From contig NZ_QBDT01000001.1 of NCBI RefSeq assembly GCF_004124325.1, positions 2,976,001 through 3,040,000 on the forward strand: a stretch of 64,000 bases of DNA, written 5' to 3'. Both the position numbers and the translations under genes were made by a program. The notes under the pieces are model-generated. The model was not told the origin of the DNA. It saw only the letters and a program-made list of their open reading frames with translations, and ran no database searches. This document shows positions 7,904 through 16,836 of this stretch, in pieces; the first letter of the stretch is position 1; each line of letters opens with the position of its first letter. The stretch comes from Streptomyces sp. L2. Lineage in GTDB: Bacteria > Actinomycetota > Actinomycetes > Streptomycetales > Streptomycetaceae.

Positions 7904-10798
7904 TCAACGCGTGTAGCGGTACGTCGCGGTAGCCTGCTCGTACAGCCGCGTCACCTCGTCCCGCTCGGCCTCCGGGCCGCGGACCTGCACGATGTGGTAC
8001 CGGCCGTCGAGCAGGATCGCCATGTTGCGCACGAACAGGTCGTGCCCCTGGTCGTCGGTCCAGGTGAACTGGCCCTCCGCCATGGTCCGTCCGCCCACCT
8101 CGATGGTGCGCAGTCCGGTCGCCGTGGCCCAGCTGGAGTCGCGGTACGGCCGCAGCTCGCGCTCCTTGTTCCGCTGGTAGGCCATCGGGTCGCCGCCGTA
8201 CTGCGCGGCGCTGTCCCGGCCCGGGACGACGAGCAGTTCGAAACCGGCGTGCGCGTACACCACCTCGCCGCTGCCGTTCTTCGGGGTGCGGTCCCAGCCC
8301 TTGGCCACGGCCACCTTGAAGCCCTCGGGGTCGGTGCGCAGGGTGAAGCCGTCGGCGACGCTGCTGTCGCCCTGCGTCTGCGTCTCGGTGGAGGGGGCGG
8401 GGGTGCCGTGTCCGGTCGGGCTGGGGGTCTCCTGCTGCGCGGGCGCCGTGGGGGCCGGGCTCACCTGCCCGGCGCTGCCCGTGCGGTCGCCGTTGCCGTC
8501 GCTGTCGTCCTTCGGCATGAACAGCAGGGCGTACGCGACCGCGCCGGCCAGGAGCAGGAGAACGACCAGCAGGAGCGTACGGCCCAGGTGGTGCGGCGAA
8601 CCCGCGTCCTGGCGGGCCCGCTTGTGCCGTCCGTGCGGACCGGCCGCGGGCAGTCCGGCGCGGCGCCGGCGCACCAGCTCGCCGCGCCGCCGCACGATCG
8701 GCAGCCTGCTCGGGTCGGCGGGCGGGACGGGGACGACATGCGCGCCGGCGTCCGGCTCCGGCGCGGACCGCACCAGGCTGCGCAGCCAACCGCGCAGCTC
8801 CTCGAACTCCGGGCGTTCGGTGGGGTCCTGACGCAGCAGGGACTCCACGACCGGCCTGAGCGGACCGCACTCCTCGGCGAAGGCGGGCGGCTCGGCGCAC
8901 ACCAGCTGCACCAGCTCGGCCGTCGACTCCTCCGGATACGGCGCGTGCCCCTGCACCGCCCGGAACAGCAGCGCTCCGAGCGCCCACAGGTCGGTGGCGG
9001 GCCCGATCGGTGCCGCCAGCTGCCAGTTCTCGTGCACGGACCCCGCCTGCTCGGGCGCCCACCGCTCGGTCACCGGCCCCACGACGGTCATCCGCACCTG
9101 CCGGGCCCGCTCGGCCGCGAGCGCTGTGGCGGGCCCGCGCTGCGAGGCACTGGCCGGGAAGCCCGGCCGGGGGGAGGCGGGGGTGAGTTCGGCCGGCGGC
9201 ACGGGCGCCTTGGACTGGGCGGGGAGAGCGGGCGCGGAGCCACCGGGCCGTGCGGCCGCCTGGACCGGCTGGACCGGGTCGGGGCCGCCGGGCCCGGTGC
9301 GCGGGGAGGCGCCGTGCCAGGGAGCCCCTTGCACACCGTACGGATCGGCGATACGCCCCGGAGGCCCGGGCACCGCCCCGGCGGCGTACGACTCCGGCGC
9401 CAGACCGTCGGCACGACGCACACCGGAGGGGTACGACTGCTGCGCCCCACCAGACGGATACGGTTGCCGCACCGCCCCGTTCGTTCGCTCCGCGTCGGCG
9501 GGATACGCCCGCTGCCCGCCGCCGGTCGGGCCCGCACCGGCCGGATACGGTCGCTGCTCCGTGCCGTCGGCCCAGCCCGCGCCGGGCGGATATAGCTGCT
9601 GCACCGCCCCGTTCGTCCGCTCCGCTCCGGTGTCGTCGTCCTCGGTGGAGGGGCGGGCCGCGGGGAGGGCGGCTCGGGTGTTCTGCTGGGCCTCCTGGAC
9701 GCGGGCCGCGGCGCGGGCGCCCGCCCGGTAGGCGGCGATCGCTCCGGCCCGCGCGGCCCGGATGTCCTCGACGCTGTCGGTCGTGCTCCGGCCCGGCGCA
9801 CCGGCGCCGCCCGCGCTCGGGGCGCCGCCGGACGTCCCGCTCGCACCCGGCACCGGCAGACCGCCGACGCCCCGTGCCTGGATGGCGGCCCGCCGGGCAG
9901 CCTCGGGATCGGATTCGCCCTGCGGTACGGCCCTCCCGGCACCCGGTCCGGCACCGGGTCCGGCGCTCGCCCCACCGCCCGGCCGGCCCGAACCGAGCGC
10001 GGCTGCCGGGGACGGGACAGCCGTACCCGAGGGGCTCGGGTACAGGGCGGCTGTACCCGAGGGTGCCTGGCCCGGGGCTGTCGAGCCCCGGCCCGTCGCA
10101 GGCGGCGCGCCGCTCGTGCCGTAGCCGCCGAACTCGCCGTGTCCGGCCGCTCCCCCGGCTCCCGGCGCGCCGCCCTCCTCGGGCGGGACCGGGTCGTACC
10201 CGCACAGCGCCTCCTCCGCCGCGCCGACCGCGAGGCCGGTCAGCATGACGCGGCCGTCGTCGCAGACGAGGACCGTGCGGGCGGTGATGTTGCGGTGGAC
10301 CCAGCCGTGTCCGTGCAGGACGCGCAGGGCCATGAGGACGTCGGAGGCGACCTCCGCCGCGCGGTACGGCGACAACGGCTGCTCGGCCAGCAGCGCGGCG
10401 AGCGGCCGGGCCGCCACCAGCTCACTGACGACCCACAGGGAGCCGCCCTCCGCGAAGACGTCGAAGACCTGGTCGAGGCGGGGGTGGTCGGGGATGCGGG
10501 CGGCCGCCTGCACGGCCTCGACGGCGCGCCGCACCGCCGGGTCGGCCGGCTGCCGGGTCGCGGTCCGCCCGGCGGGACCCGGGCGCGCCCCGCGCTGCCG
10601 CGGGGTGAAGCCCTCGGGCAGCCCCTCCGCGTCGAGCACCTCCGCCTCGACGACCTCCGGCAACGGCACCTGCCGGACCAGCACTTCCTGACCGCTGTAG
10701 GTGTCGAAGGCGCGGGTCTCGGTGAGTTCGTACTCGTCGGCGGGGGGCAGCGGCAGACGGTAGCGGTCGGCGAGCACCCGACCCGCATAGTCCTCCAC
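7904..10798 (-). CDS. Membrane pseudokinase with ~365-residue insertion
   Basis: 964 residues from GTG 10798, preceded by GGGGGAGGCAAC. The fold is that of a Ser/Thr kinase, but the key residues are gone. There is no glycine-rich loop near the start. The ATP lysine position reads VLVRQV (Arg). The catalytic HRD is HRN (168-170). The DFG position reads TGL (about 187-189). Between this point and the APE motif (ERWAPEQ, ~578-584) lies a Gly/Pro/Ala/Tyr/Ser-rich insertion of about 365 residues (genomic 9104-10201). The C-lobe continues (ATDLWALGALLF), then an Arg-rich segment, one transmembrane helix (~739-760) and an external module (EGFKVAVAKGWDRT) like its neighbours'. It probably acts as a scaffold or allosteric partner of the active kinases. 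Catalytic loss is seen directly; the role is inferred. Confidence 0.9.
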   Translation of the reverse strand: MEDYAGRVLADRYRLPLPPADEYELTETRAFDTYSGQEVLVRQVPLPEVVEAEVLDAEGLPEGFTPRQRGARPGPAGRTATRQPADPAVRRAVEAVQAAARIPDHPRLDQVFDVFAEGGSLWVVSELVAARPLAALLAEQPLSPYRAAEVASDVLMALRVLHGHGWVHRNITARTVLVCDDGRVMLTGLAVGAAEEALCGYDPVPPEEGGAPGAGGAAGHGEFGGYGTSGAPPATGRGSTAPGQAPSGTAALYPSPSGTAVPSPAAALGSGRPGGGASAGPGAGPGAGRAVPQGESDPEAARRAAIQARGVGGLPVPGASGTSGGAPSAGGAGAPGRSTTDSVEDIRAARAGAIAAYRAGARAAARVQEAQQNTRAALPAARPSTEDDDTGAERTNGAVQQLYPPGAGWADGTEQRPYPAGAGPTGGGQRAYPADAERTNGAVRQPYPSGGAQQSYPSGVRRADGLAPESYAAGAVPGPPGRIADPYGVQGAPWHGASPRTGPGGPDPVQPVQAAARPGGSAPALPAQSKAPVPPAELTPASPRPGFPASASQRGPATALAAERARQVRMTVVGPVTERWAPEQAGSVHENWQLAAPIGPATDLWALGALLFRAVQGHAPYPEESTAELVQLVCAEPPAFAEECGPLRPVVESLLRQDPTERPEFEELRGWLRSLVRSAPEPDAGAHVVPVPPADPSRLPIVRRRGELVRRRRAGLPAAGPHGRHKRARQDAGSPHHLGRTLLLVVLLLLAGAVAYALLFMPKDDSDGNGDRTGSAGQVSPAPTAPAQQETPSPTGHGTPAPSTETQTQGDSSVADGFTLRTDPEGFKVAVAKGWDRTPKNGSGEVVYAHAGFELLVVPGRDSAAQYGGDPMAYQRNKERELRPYRDSSWATATGLRTIEVGGRTMAEGQFTWTDDQGHDLFVRNMAILLDGRYHIVQVRGPEAERDEVTRLYEQATATYRYTR

Positions 10799-10972
10799 GT
10801 TGCCTCCCCCGGCCGGCGGTTGGTCACATCCGTTCGCTTCTGGGCCCGTTCCGCCCGTTCCGCATACAGAGTGGATGCGTACGGTCCTCAACCATTCACG
10901 ATACGTGCCGGAGGCAACCCGCACCGAGGGGATGACGGATTCTCACGCCGTCAACTCCCGACCGGGTCACGC

Positions 10973-13123
10973 TCACTGCTTGGGCTGGAAGGACTTGGTC
11001 AGGGTCCGCCAGGTGTCCTTGCGCAGATCGCCGTGCCAGTGGGCGTCCTTCGCCGTGTACATCAGCGCGTACCCCTGGTGGTCGTTGACGACGAACCCGC
11101 GGTCGATGGTGCGGTACGTGGTGCCGCCGTCGACGTAGGTGAACTCCCAGTCGGCGGTGTTCCAGCCCCGGTAGCCGACCTTCTCTATACGGATCCGGTG
11201 GTACTGGGAGCGCACCATGTACCCCTCCTGGTTCTTCCAGTCCGCCACCGGGTCCCCCTTGGGCGAACTGGTCCAGGCGACGAGGAGCTTCTGCCCGTCG
11301 GGGCCGGTGTACCGGTCGCCGGCCGATCCGGTGGACTGGTACTTCCAGCCCTTGGGGAGCCCGATGGAGTAGCCCTGGGTGCCCCGGTGCGTGGACACCA
11401 CGGGTGCGCTGCCGCCGTCCTTCGACGAGCCGGACGCGGAGTCGCCGGCGTCGTCCGCGTCCGTGTCCCCGCCCGTGTCCGCGCCCCCCGAACCGGTGTT
11501 GGCGGACGCCGAGGAGGAGCCGTCGGCCTCCGTCCCGCCGCCGGAACCCGCCTTGCCGTCGCCCTTGCCTTCGCCCTTGCCGTGGTCCGCCTTGCCGCCC
11601 TTGTCCTTCTTGGTGGAGGCGCCGCTGCTCGCCGCGGCCTTGGCGCCGCTGCTCCCCTTGTCGTCCTTGTCGCCGCCGCCGAGGGTCAGGGCCAGCACGG
11701 TGCCGATCACCGCGAGGACGACCACCACGGCGATGACGACCAGCGTTCGCTTGGGCACCACGTCGGTCAGCGGCGCCCTCGGCACCTGCCGCGGGGGCAG
11801 GTCCAGGTCCGGCGGCGGTACGACGGGCCAGCCCGAACTCGGCTTGGTGGCCCCGGAGTTCGCCGCGCCGGCCGCGCCCGCCGCGCCGACCGCACCGTTG
11901 GCACCCTGCGCCGGAGGGGTCGTGGGCCTGCTGGGCACCGCGCCGGCGGCACCCCCACCCGCCGCGCCGGACGAGGACTGGGCCGGCACGCTCGCCTTGC
12001 CCGACGTCCGCCCCGGGTTCCCGCTCGCCGTGCCCGAGGCAGCCCCGGATCCGGCGGTCCCCGTCCCCGCCCCCGCCGTACTCCCGCCGCTCTTGGCGCG
12101 CGTCAGCGCCGCCGCGCCCGCCGCGCCCGCCGCCTTGCGGACCGAGCGCAGCGCCCCGCGCAGCTTGTCGCCGGCCTCCTCGCCCCGCTTGCCGTCCGGG
12201 CCACCGGACTGGGCGGGCAGCGGAACGACCCGCGTGGCGTCCATCGGCTCGGGCTCGGGCGCGTGGAGCACGGTGTTGAGCAGGGCCCGCGCACCGGCGT
12301 CGTCCAGGCGCTGGGCCGGGTCCTTGTTGAGCAGGCCGAAGATGACGTCCCGGAGGGGGCCGGCGTTCTTGGGCTCCTCCAGCGGCTCGGTCATCACGGC
12401 GGTGAGCGTGGCGATCGCGGAGCCCTTGTCGTACGGCGGCGTTCCCTCGACCGCCGCGTACAGCAGGCCGCCCAGCGACCACAGGTCGGCCGCGGGGCCC
12501 GGCTTGTGGCCGCGGGCGCGCTCCGGGGAGATGTAGGAGGGGGCGCCGACGAGCATGCCGGTGGAGGTGATGGACGGGTCGCCCTCGACCTGCGCGATGC
12601 CGAAGTCGGTGAGGACGACCCGGCCGTCCTCGGCGATGAGCACGTTGGACGGCTTCACGTCCCGGTGCAGGATGCCCTCGCGGTGCGCGGAGCGCAGGAC
12701 GTCGAGGATCGCGAGCCCGACCTCGGCGGCCCGCCGGGGCTCCAGCAGGCCGTCCTCGCGGATGGCCTCGGCGAGGGACTTGCCCTCGACCAACTCCATG
12801 ACGATCCACGGCCGGTCGTCCTCGTCGACGACGTCGAAGACCGTGACCGCGCTGTTGTTGCGGATCCGGGCGATCGCCTTGGCCTCGCGCAGGGTGCGCG
12901 TGATCAGGCGCCGCTTCTCCTCCTCGTCGATGTTCGACGGGAACCGCAGTTCCTTGACGGCGACCGTACGGCCCAGGGTTTCGTCCTCGGCCCGCCACAC
13001 CGTGCCCATGCCGCCGCGGCCCAGTACGTCTCCCAGCCGGTAGCGACCGGCGAGGAGACGACGCTCGCTCTTGTCCTGACGAGTCTCCTGACGGGATGTC
13101 CCCGCCCGCTCCGCCTCCGACAT
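10973..13123 (-). CDS. Membrane Ser/Thr protein kinase (first gene of the cluster)
   Basis: 716 residues from ATG 13123, with GAGGGG upstream; ATG 13159 also has a GAGGG and would add 12 residues. The intact kinase domain has GRGGMGTV, VAVKELRFP, HRDVKPSN, TDFGIAQ and APSYISPER. A long Ala/Gly/Ser/Pro-rich linker follows, then one transmembrane helix (TLVVIAVVVVLAVIGTVLAL). A highly charged Lys/Asp/Gly/Ser stalk leads to an external module starting QGYSIGLPKGWKYQS and ending at the C-terminus. The glpD gene ends ~220 bases upstream, so the cluster promoter should lie between 13124 and 13346. Confidence 0.92.
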   Translation of the reverse strand: MSEAERAGTSRQETRQDKSERRLLAGRYRLGDVLGRGGMGTVWRAEDETLGRTVAVKELRFPSNIDEEEKRRLITRTLREAKAIARIRNNSAVTVFDVVDEDDRPWIVMELVEGKSLAEAIREDGLLEPRRAAEVGLAILDVLRSAHREGILHRDVKPSNVLIAEDGRVVLTDFGIAQVEGDPSITSTGMLVGAPSYISPERARGHKPGPAADLWSLGGLLYAAVEGTPPYDKGSAIATLTAVMTEPLEEPKNAGPLRDVIFGLLNKDPAQRLDDAGARALLNTVLHAPEPEPMDATRVVPLPAQSGGPDGKRGEEAGDKLRGALRSVRKAAGAAGAAALTRAKSGGSTAGAGTGTAGSGAASGTASGNPGRTSGKASVPAQSSSGAAGGGAAGAVPSRPTTPPAQGANGAVGAAGAAGAANSGATKPSSGWPVVPPPDLDLPPRQVPRAPLTDVVPKRTLVVIAVVVVLAVIGTVLALTLGGGDKDDKGSSGAKAAASSGASTKKDKGGKADHGKGEGKGDGKAGSGGGTEADGSSSASANTGSGGADTGGDTDADDAGDSASGSSKDGGSAPVVSTHRGTQGYSIGLPKGWKYQSTGSAGDRYTGPDGQKLLVAWTSSPKGDPVADWKNQEGYMVRSQYHRIRIEKVGYRGWNTADWEFTYVDGGTTYRTIDRGFVVNDHQGYALMYTAKDAHWHGDLRKDTWRTLTKSFQPKQ

Positions 13124-13300
13124 GCGTCCCCTCATAACCCGCCCTGACAGAGCCTTCATTGTCCCTCACCCGACAAGTGCCCGACGCCCAGGGTGCCGGG
13201 CGCCCGGAGCCGGGTCCGCGCACCCCGGCCGACCCGGTGAACGTGGGGCTCCGGTTGCCGGGATGATGGTGATTCAGGCGCTCTCCTCCCCCCTCCCGCG

Positions 13301-13354
13301 GCTACAGCGGCTACAGCGGCTACAGCGGCTACAGCGGCTACAGCGGCTACAGCG
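13301..13354 (-). repeat. Six 9-base tandem repeats carrying in-frame TAG stops
   Basis: Six perfect copies of GCTACAGCG (plus strand) run from 13301 to 13354. On the coding strand of glpD each unit reads CCGCTGTAG. The true stop of glpD is the TAG at 13347-13349. The repeat then supplies five more TAG codons in the same frame, at 13338, 13329, 13320, 13311 and 13302. Confidence 0.95.
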
Positions 13355-15053
13355 GGACGATGTCCGGGGCGCCCAGGCGGGCCGCGTCCGCGGTCAGGTC
13401 GTCCGGCTGGCGCTGCGACTCGCGTTCGGCCTCGACCCGCTTCTCGTAGTGCTCGACCTCGCGTTCGATCTGGCCCTTGTCCCAGCCGAGGACGGGGGCC
13501 ATGAGCTCCGCGGCCTCGCGGGCGCTGCGGGTGCCGCGGTCGAAGGTCTCGATGGAGATGCGGGTGCGGCGGGTGAGGACGTCGTCCAGGTGGCGGGCGC
13601 CCTCGTGCGAGGCGGCGTAGACGACCTCGGCGCGCAGGTAGTCGTCGGCGGCCTGCAGCGGGGCGCCCAGGGCCGGGTCGCCCGCGATGAGGTCGAGGAG
13701 TTCCTCGGCCATGGAGCCGTACCGGTTGAGCAGGTGCTCGACGCGGACGACGTGGATGCCGGTGCGGGCGGCGATGCGGGCCCGCGCGTTCCACATGGCC
13801 CGGTAGCCCTCGGCGCCGATCAGCGGGACGTCCTCGGTGACGCAGTCGGCGACGCGCATGTCGAGCCCGTGCACGGCCTCGTCGACGGCGTCCTTGGCCA
13901 TCACGCGGTAGGTGGTGTACTTGCCGCCCGCCACGACCACCAGGCCCGGCGCCGGATGCGCCACCGTGTGCTCGCGGGACAGCTTGCTGGTGGCGTCGGA
14001 CTCACCGGCCAGCAGGGGCCGCAGCCCGGCGTACACACCCTGCACGTCGTCGCGGCTGAGCGGCACCCTCAGCACCGAGTTGACGTGTTCGAGCAGGTAG
14101 TCGATGTCGGCGCTGGAGGCGGCCGGGTGGGCCTTGTCGAGGTCCCAGTCGGTGTCGGTGGTACCGACGATCCAGTGCCGGCCCCAGGGGATGACGAACA
14201 GGACGGACTTCTCCGTGCGCAGGATCAGCCCGGTGGTGGAGTGGATGCGGTCCTTGGGCACGACCAGGTGGATGCCCTTGGAGGCGCGGACGTGGAACTG
14301 GCCGCGCTCCCCCACCATGGCCTGCGTGTCGTCGGTCCACACGCCGGTCGCGTTGACGACCTGCTGGGCGCGGATCTCGTACTCCCCGCCGCCCTCCACG
14401 TCCTGCACGCGGGCGCCGACCACCCGCTCGCCCTCGCGCAGGAACCCGGTCACGCGCGCGCGGTTGGCCGCCTTCGCGCCGTACGACACCGCCGTGCGGA
14501 CCAGGGTGGCGACGAAGCGGGCGTCGTCCATCTGGGCGTCGTAGTACTGCAGGGCGCCGACGAGGGCGTCCTTCTTCAGGCAGGGGGCGACGCACAGGGC
14601 GTGCCGGCGGGTCAGATGGCGGTGCAGGGGCAGACCGCGGCCGTGTCCGCGGGCCATCGACATGGCGTCGTAGAGGGCGACGCCCGAGCCCGCGTACAGC
14701 CGCTCCCAGCCCTGGTGCTGGAGGGGGTAGAGGAACGGCACCGGTTTGACCAGGTGGGGGGCGAGCCGCTCCAGGAGCAGGCCGCGTTCCTTGAGGGCCT
14801 CGCGGACCAGGGCGAAGTCCAGCATCTCCAGATAGCGCAGGCCGCCGTGGATCAGTTTGCTGGACCTGCTGGAGGTGCCCGACGCCCAGTCGCGGGCCTC
14901 GACCAGGCCGGTGGCCAGGCCTCGGGTCGCCGCGTCCAGCGCGGTGCCGGCGCCGACCACTCCGCCGCCGACCACCAGCACGTCCAGCTCGCGCTCCGCC
15001 ATCGCCGCCAGTGCCTCGGCCCGCTGCGCCGGCCCCAGAGTCGCTGTCCTCAC
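13347..15053 (-). CDS. glpD: Glycerol-3-phosphate dehydrogenase (FAD-dependent)
   Basis: 568 residues, the usual length. It oxidises sn-glycerol-3-phosphate to dihydroxyacetone phosphate at the membrane and passes electrons to quinones. The N-terminal FAD fold is clear: LDVLVVGGGVVGAGTALDAA, followed by the family signature SSRSSKLIHGGLRYLE. IVGTTDTDWD and GGKYTTYR are also typical of GlpD, and the C-terminal helical domain is complete. The start is GTG 15053 with GGGAGGCAGCG just upstream. No glpF or glpK lies beside it, so it is not in a glycerol operon. The last codon and stop lie in a tandem repeat, and a 25-base inverted repeat sits ~50 bases upstream of its start. Confidence 0.95.
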   Translation of the reverse strand: MRTATLGPAQRAEALAAMAERELDVLVVGGGVVGAGTALDAATRGLATGLVEARDWASGTSSRSSKLIHGGLRYLEMLDFALVREALKERGLLLERLAPHLVKPVPFLYPLQHQGWERLYAGSGVALYDAMSMARGHGRGLPLHRHLTRRHALCVAPCLKKDALVGALQYYDAQMDDARFVATLVRTAVSYGAKAANRARVTGFLREGERVVGARVQDVEGGGEYEIRAQQVVNATGVWTDDTQAMVGERGQFHVRASKGIHLVVPKDRIHSTTGLILRTEKSVLFVIPWGRHWIVGTTDTDWDLDKAHPAASSADIDYLLEHVNSVLRVPLSRDDVQGVYAGLRPLLAGESDATSKLSREHTVAHPAPGLVVVAGGKYTTYRVMAKDAVDEAVHGLDMRVADCVTEDVPLIGAEGYRAMWNARARIAARTGIHVVRVEHLLNRYGSMAEELLDLIAGDPALGAPLQAADDYLRAEVVYAASHEGARHLDDVLTRRTRISIETFDRGTRSAREAAELMAPVLGWDKGQIEREVEHYEKRVEAERESQRQPDDLTADAARLGAPDIVPL

Positions 15054-15427
15054 CGCTGCCTCCCGCTGTCGCGCACCGCTTCTTCCCGGTCCGGTCCCCT
15101 TAGGGCCTGTATTGAGTTCCCCGTCTGCCTCCCTCCGGGCGACGACGGGGAACTCAATACAGGCCCTAGGCCCACTCGCCTCCTCCTGCCCAAAGTCCTC
15201 CTGTCCAAAGTCTGACCGGGATGCGCGGCTTCAGCCAGCCGCGCCCCCAGCCTGTGGACAACTCACGGGCGACGGCCCGAAAACCCGCGTAACCGCTGGC
15301 CCGACACACGAACAGAATCCCGCATAACGGTCATATTTACTCCTAGTCTGACAGTGCACTCGCTCATGCTGTCCACAGCGGTTGCGCACCTGTCCCGCTT
15401 CGGTTACTGGGAAGGACGGCCCACGCC
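15054..15427. promoter_or_regulatory. Divergent promoter region glpD / dehydrogenase homologue
   Basis: 374 bases without a gene. The left half holds the inverted repeat at 15101-15168. The right half has an AT-richer patch at about 15323-15350 (ATAACGGTCATATTTACTCC) that is a likely promoter zone for the plus-strand gene. I could not assign firm -35 and -10 boxes. Confidence 0.4.
15101..15168. repeat. Perfect 25-base inverted repeat, MITE-like or cis-regulatory hairpin
   Basis: The arms 15101-15125 and 15144-15168 are exact reverse complements, separated by 18 bases. Each outer end reads TAGGGCCTGTATTGAG. If the terminal TA pairs are read as a target duplication, the 68-base unit looks like a tiny non-autonomous transposable element. 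It could equally be an RNA hairpin in the divergent glpD / dehydrogenase control region. Confidence 0.8.
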
Positions 15428-16636
15428 ATGCCCGCAGATCTCGCCGTCATCGGACTCGGTCCCTACGGCCTGCCACTGGCCCAGGCCGCCGTCGCCGCAG
15501 GCATCCCCACCCTCGGGTACGCCACCGGCCCCGAGGCCGGCTCCCTCAGCCCCGCCGAGCTGCGCCGGATGCACGCGGCGGGCTTCCGGCCGACCGACGA
15601 CCCGGCCCACCTCGGCCGCGTGCGCACCGCCGTGATCTGCGCGCCGACCCCGCGCGGCGCCGACGGCGGGCTCGACCTCGGCCAGGTGGAGGTGGCGGCC
15701 CGCGCGCTCGCCGAGCGGCTGCGCCCGCACACCACGGTCATCCTGGAGTCACCGGTGCTGCCGGGCACCACCGAGCGCTTCCTGCTGCCCCTGCTGGAGA
15801 AGGGCTCCGGGCTGCGCGCGGGCCGCGACTTCCACCTCGCCTACTCCCCCAGCCGGGCCGACCCCGGCAACCGCGACCACACCCCGTCCCACACCCCGAA
15901 GGTCATCGGCGGTCTCACCCCGGCCTGCACCGAGTCCGCCGCCGCGTTCTACGGGCGGCTCACCGACAAGGTCGTCCGCGCGCGCGGGCTGCGCGAGGCG
16001 GAGACCGTGCAGCTGCTGGAGACCAACTACCGGCACGTCAACATCGCGCTCGTCAACGAAATGGCCGTCCTCTGCCACGACTTGGGCGTCGACCTGTGGG
16101 ACGTCATCCGGTGCGCGGAGACCAAGCCCTTCGGCTTCCAGGCGTTCCGCCCCGGCCCGGGCGTCGGCGGCCACGCCGTCCCGCAGGACCTGACCGGGCA
16201 CGCCGGCGGCACCCTGCGCATGGTGGAACTGGCCCAGCAGGTCAACCACCGCATGCCCCGGTACGTCGTCCAGCGCGCCGCCACCCTGCTGAACGAGCAC
16301 GGCAAGTCCGCGCGCGGGGCACGTGTGCTGCTGCTCGGCGTCACCTACAAGGCGGACCTCGCCGACCAGCAGGGCACGCCGGCCCAGGAGATCGCCGTAC
16401 GGCTGATGGAACTCGGCGCCTCCGTCAGCTACCACGACCCGCACGTGGCCTCCTGGAGCGTCCTGGACCGCCCGGTCCCGCGCGCGGACTCCCTCTACGA
16501 GGCCGCCGCCGACGCCGACTTGACGATCCTGCTCCAGCAGCACCGCACGTACGACCTCCAGGGCCTGTCGGTGAAGGCCCAACTCCTGCTGGACACGCGC
16601 GGGGCGACTCCGACGGGAGCGGCCCACCGGCTCTGA
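15428..16636 (+). CDS. UDP-sugar dehydrogenase homologue, probably inactive
   Basis: 402 residues with the three-part layout of UDP-glucose / UDP-ManNAc dehydrogenases: an NAD-binding Rossmann start (LAVIGLGPYGLPLA), a central dimer helix, and a C-terminal UDP-binding Rossmann domain (ARVLLLGVTYKADLADQQGTP). The usual active-site residues are replaced. The PER motif Glu is Ser142 (YSPSRADPG). The catalytic Lys in the motif before NIAxxNE is Gln195. The nucleophilic Cys of GPGVGGHC is Ala250 (GPGVGGHAVPQD). With the Cys gone the normal two-step oxidation should not be possible. It may bind a nucleotide sugar or NAD as a sensor or partner protein. Family membership is certain; inactivity is a strong inference. 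Confidence 0.85.
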   Translation: MPADLAVIGLGPYGLPLAQAAVAAGIPTLGYATGPEAGSLSPAELRRMHAAGFRPTDDPAHLGRVRTAVICAPTPRGADGGLDLGQVEVAARALAERLRPHTTVILESPVLPGTTERFLLPLLEKGSGLRAGRDFHLAYSPSRADPGNRDHTPSHTPKVIGGLTPACTESAAAFYGRLTDKVVRARGLREAETVQLLETNYRHVNIALVNEMAVLCHDLGVDLWDVIRCAETKPFGFQAFRPGPGVGGHAVPQDLTGHAGGTLRMVELAQQVNHRMPRYVVQRAATLLNEHGKSARGARVLLLGVTYKADLADQQGTPAQEIAVRLMELGASVSYHDPHVASWSVLDRPVPRADSLYEAAADADLTILLQQHRTYDLQGLSVKAQLLLDTRGATPTGAAHRL

Positions 16637-16709
16637 CGTCGGACCGGCTCACGCATCAGGCACCCTGGGCCGGTCGCCGTCCGATGTCCCTGGCCGGTCA
16701 CGAACGGAA

Positions 16710-16741
16710 AACAGCCGGGGGCGTTGTCGGCCCCGGCTGTT
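16710..16741 (+). terminator. Hairpin terminator after the dehydrogenase homologue
   Basis: Arms AACAGCCGGGG (16710-16720) and CCCCGGCTGTT (16731-16741) are perfect complements with a 10-base loop, ~75 bases after the stop codon. Confidence 0.75.
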
Positions 16742-16836
16742 AGTCTCCCCTGGCTCGCGCAGAGCGCGCACACAGTTTGCGCGAGCGCACATCCGTTCGA
16801 TCATCCAGTTGTACACAGCACGGGGGGACTCCTGTC

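Noticed and set aside
10139..13147. A 1002-residue plus-strand reading frame antisense to the kinase genes
   Set aside because: It mirrors two kinase genes on the other strand; long antisense frames are expected at this GC content, and it has no recognisable domain or ribosome site.
13301..13354. CRISPR-like array
   Set aside because: Units are 9 bases with no spacers; it is a simple tandem repeat with no cas genes near.
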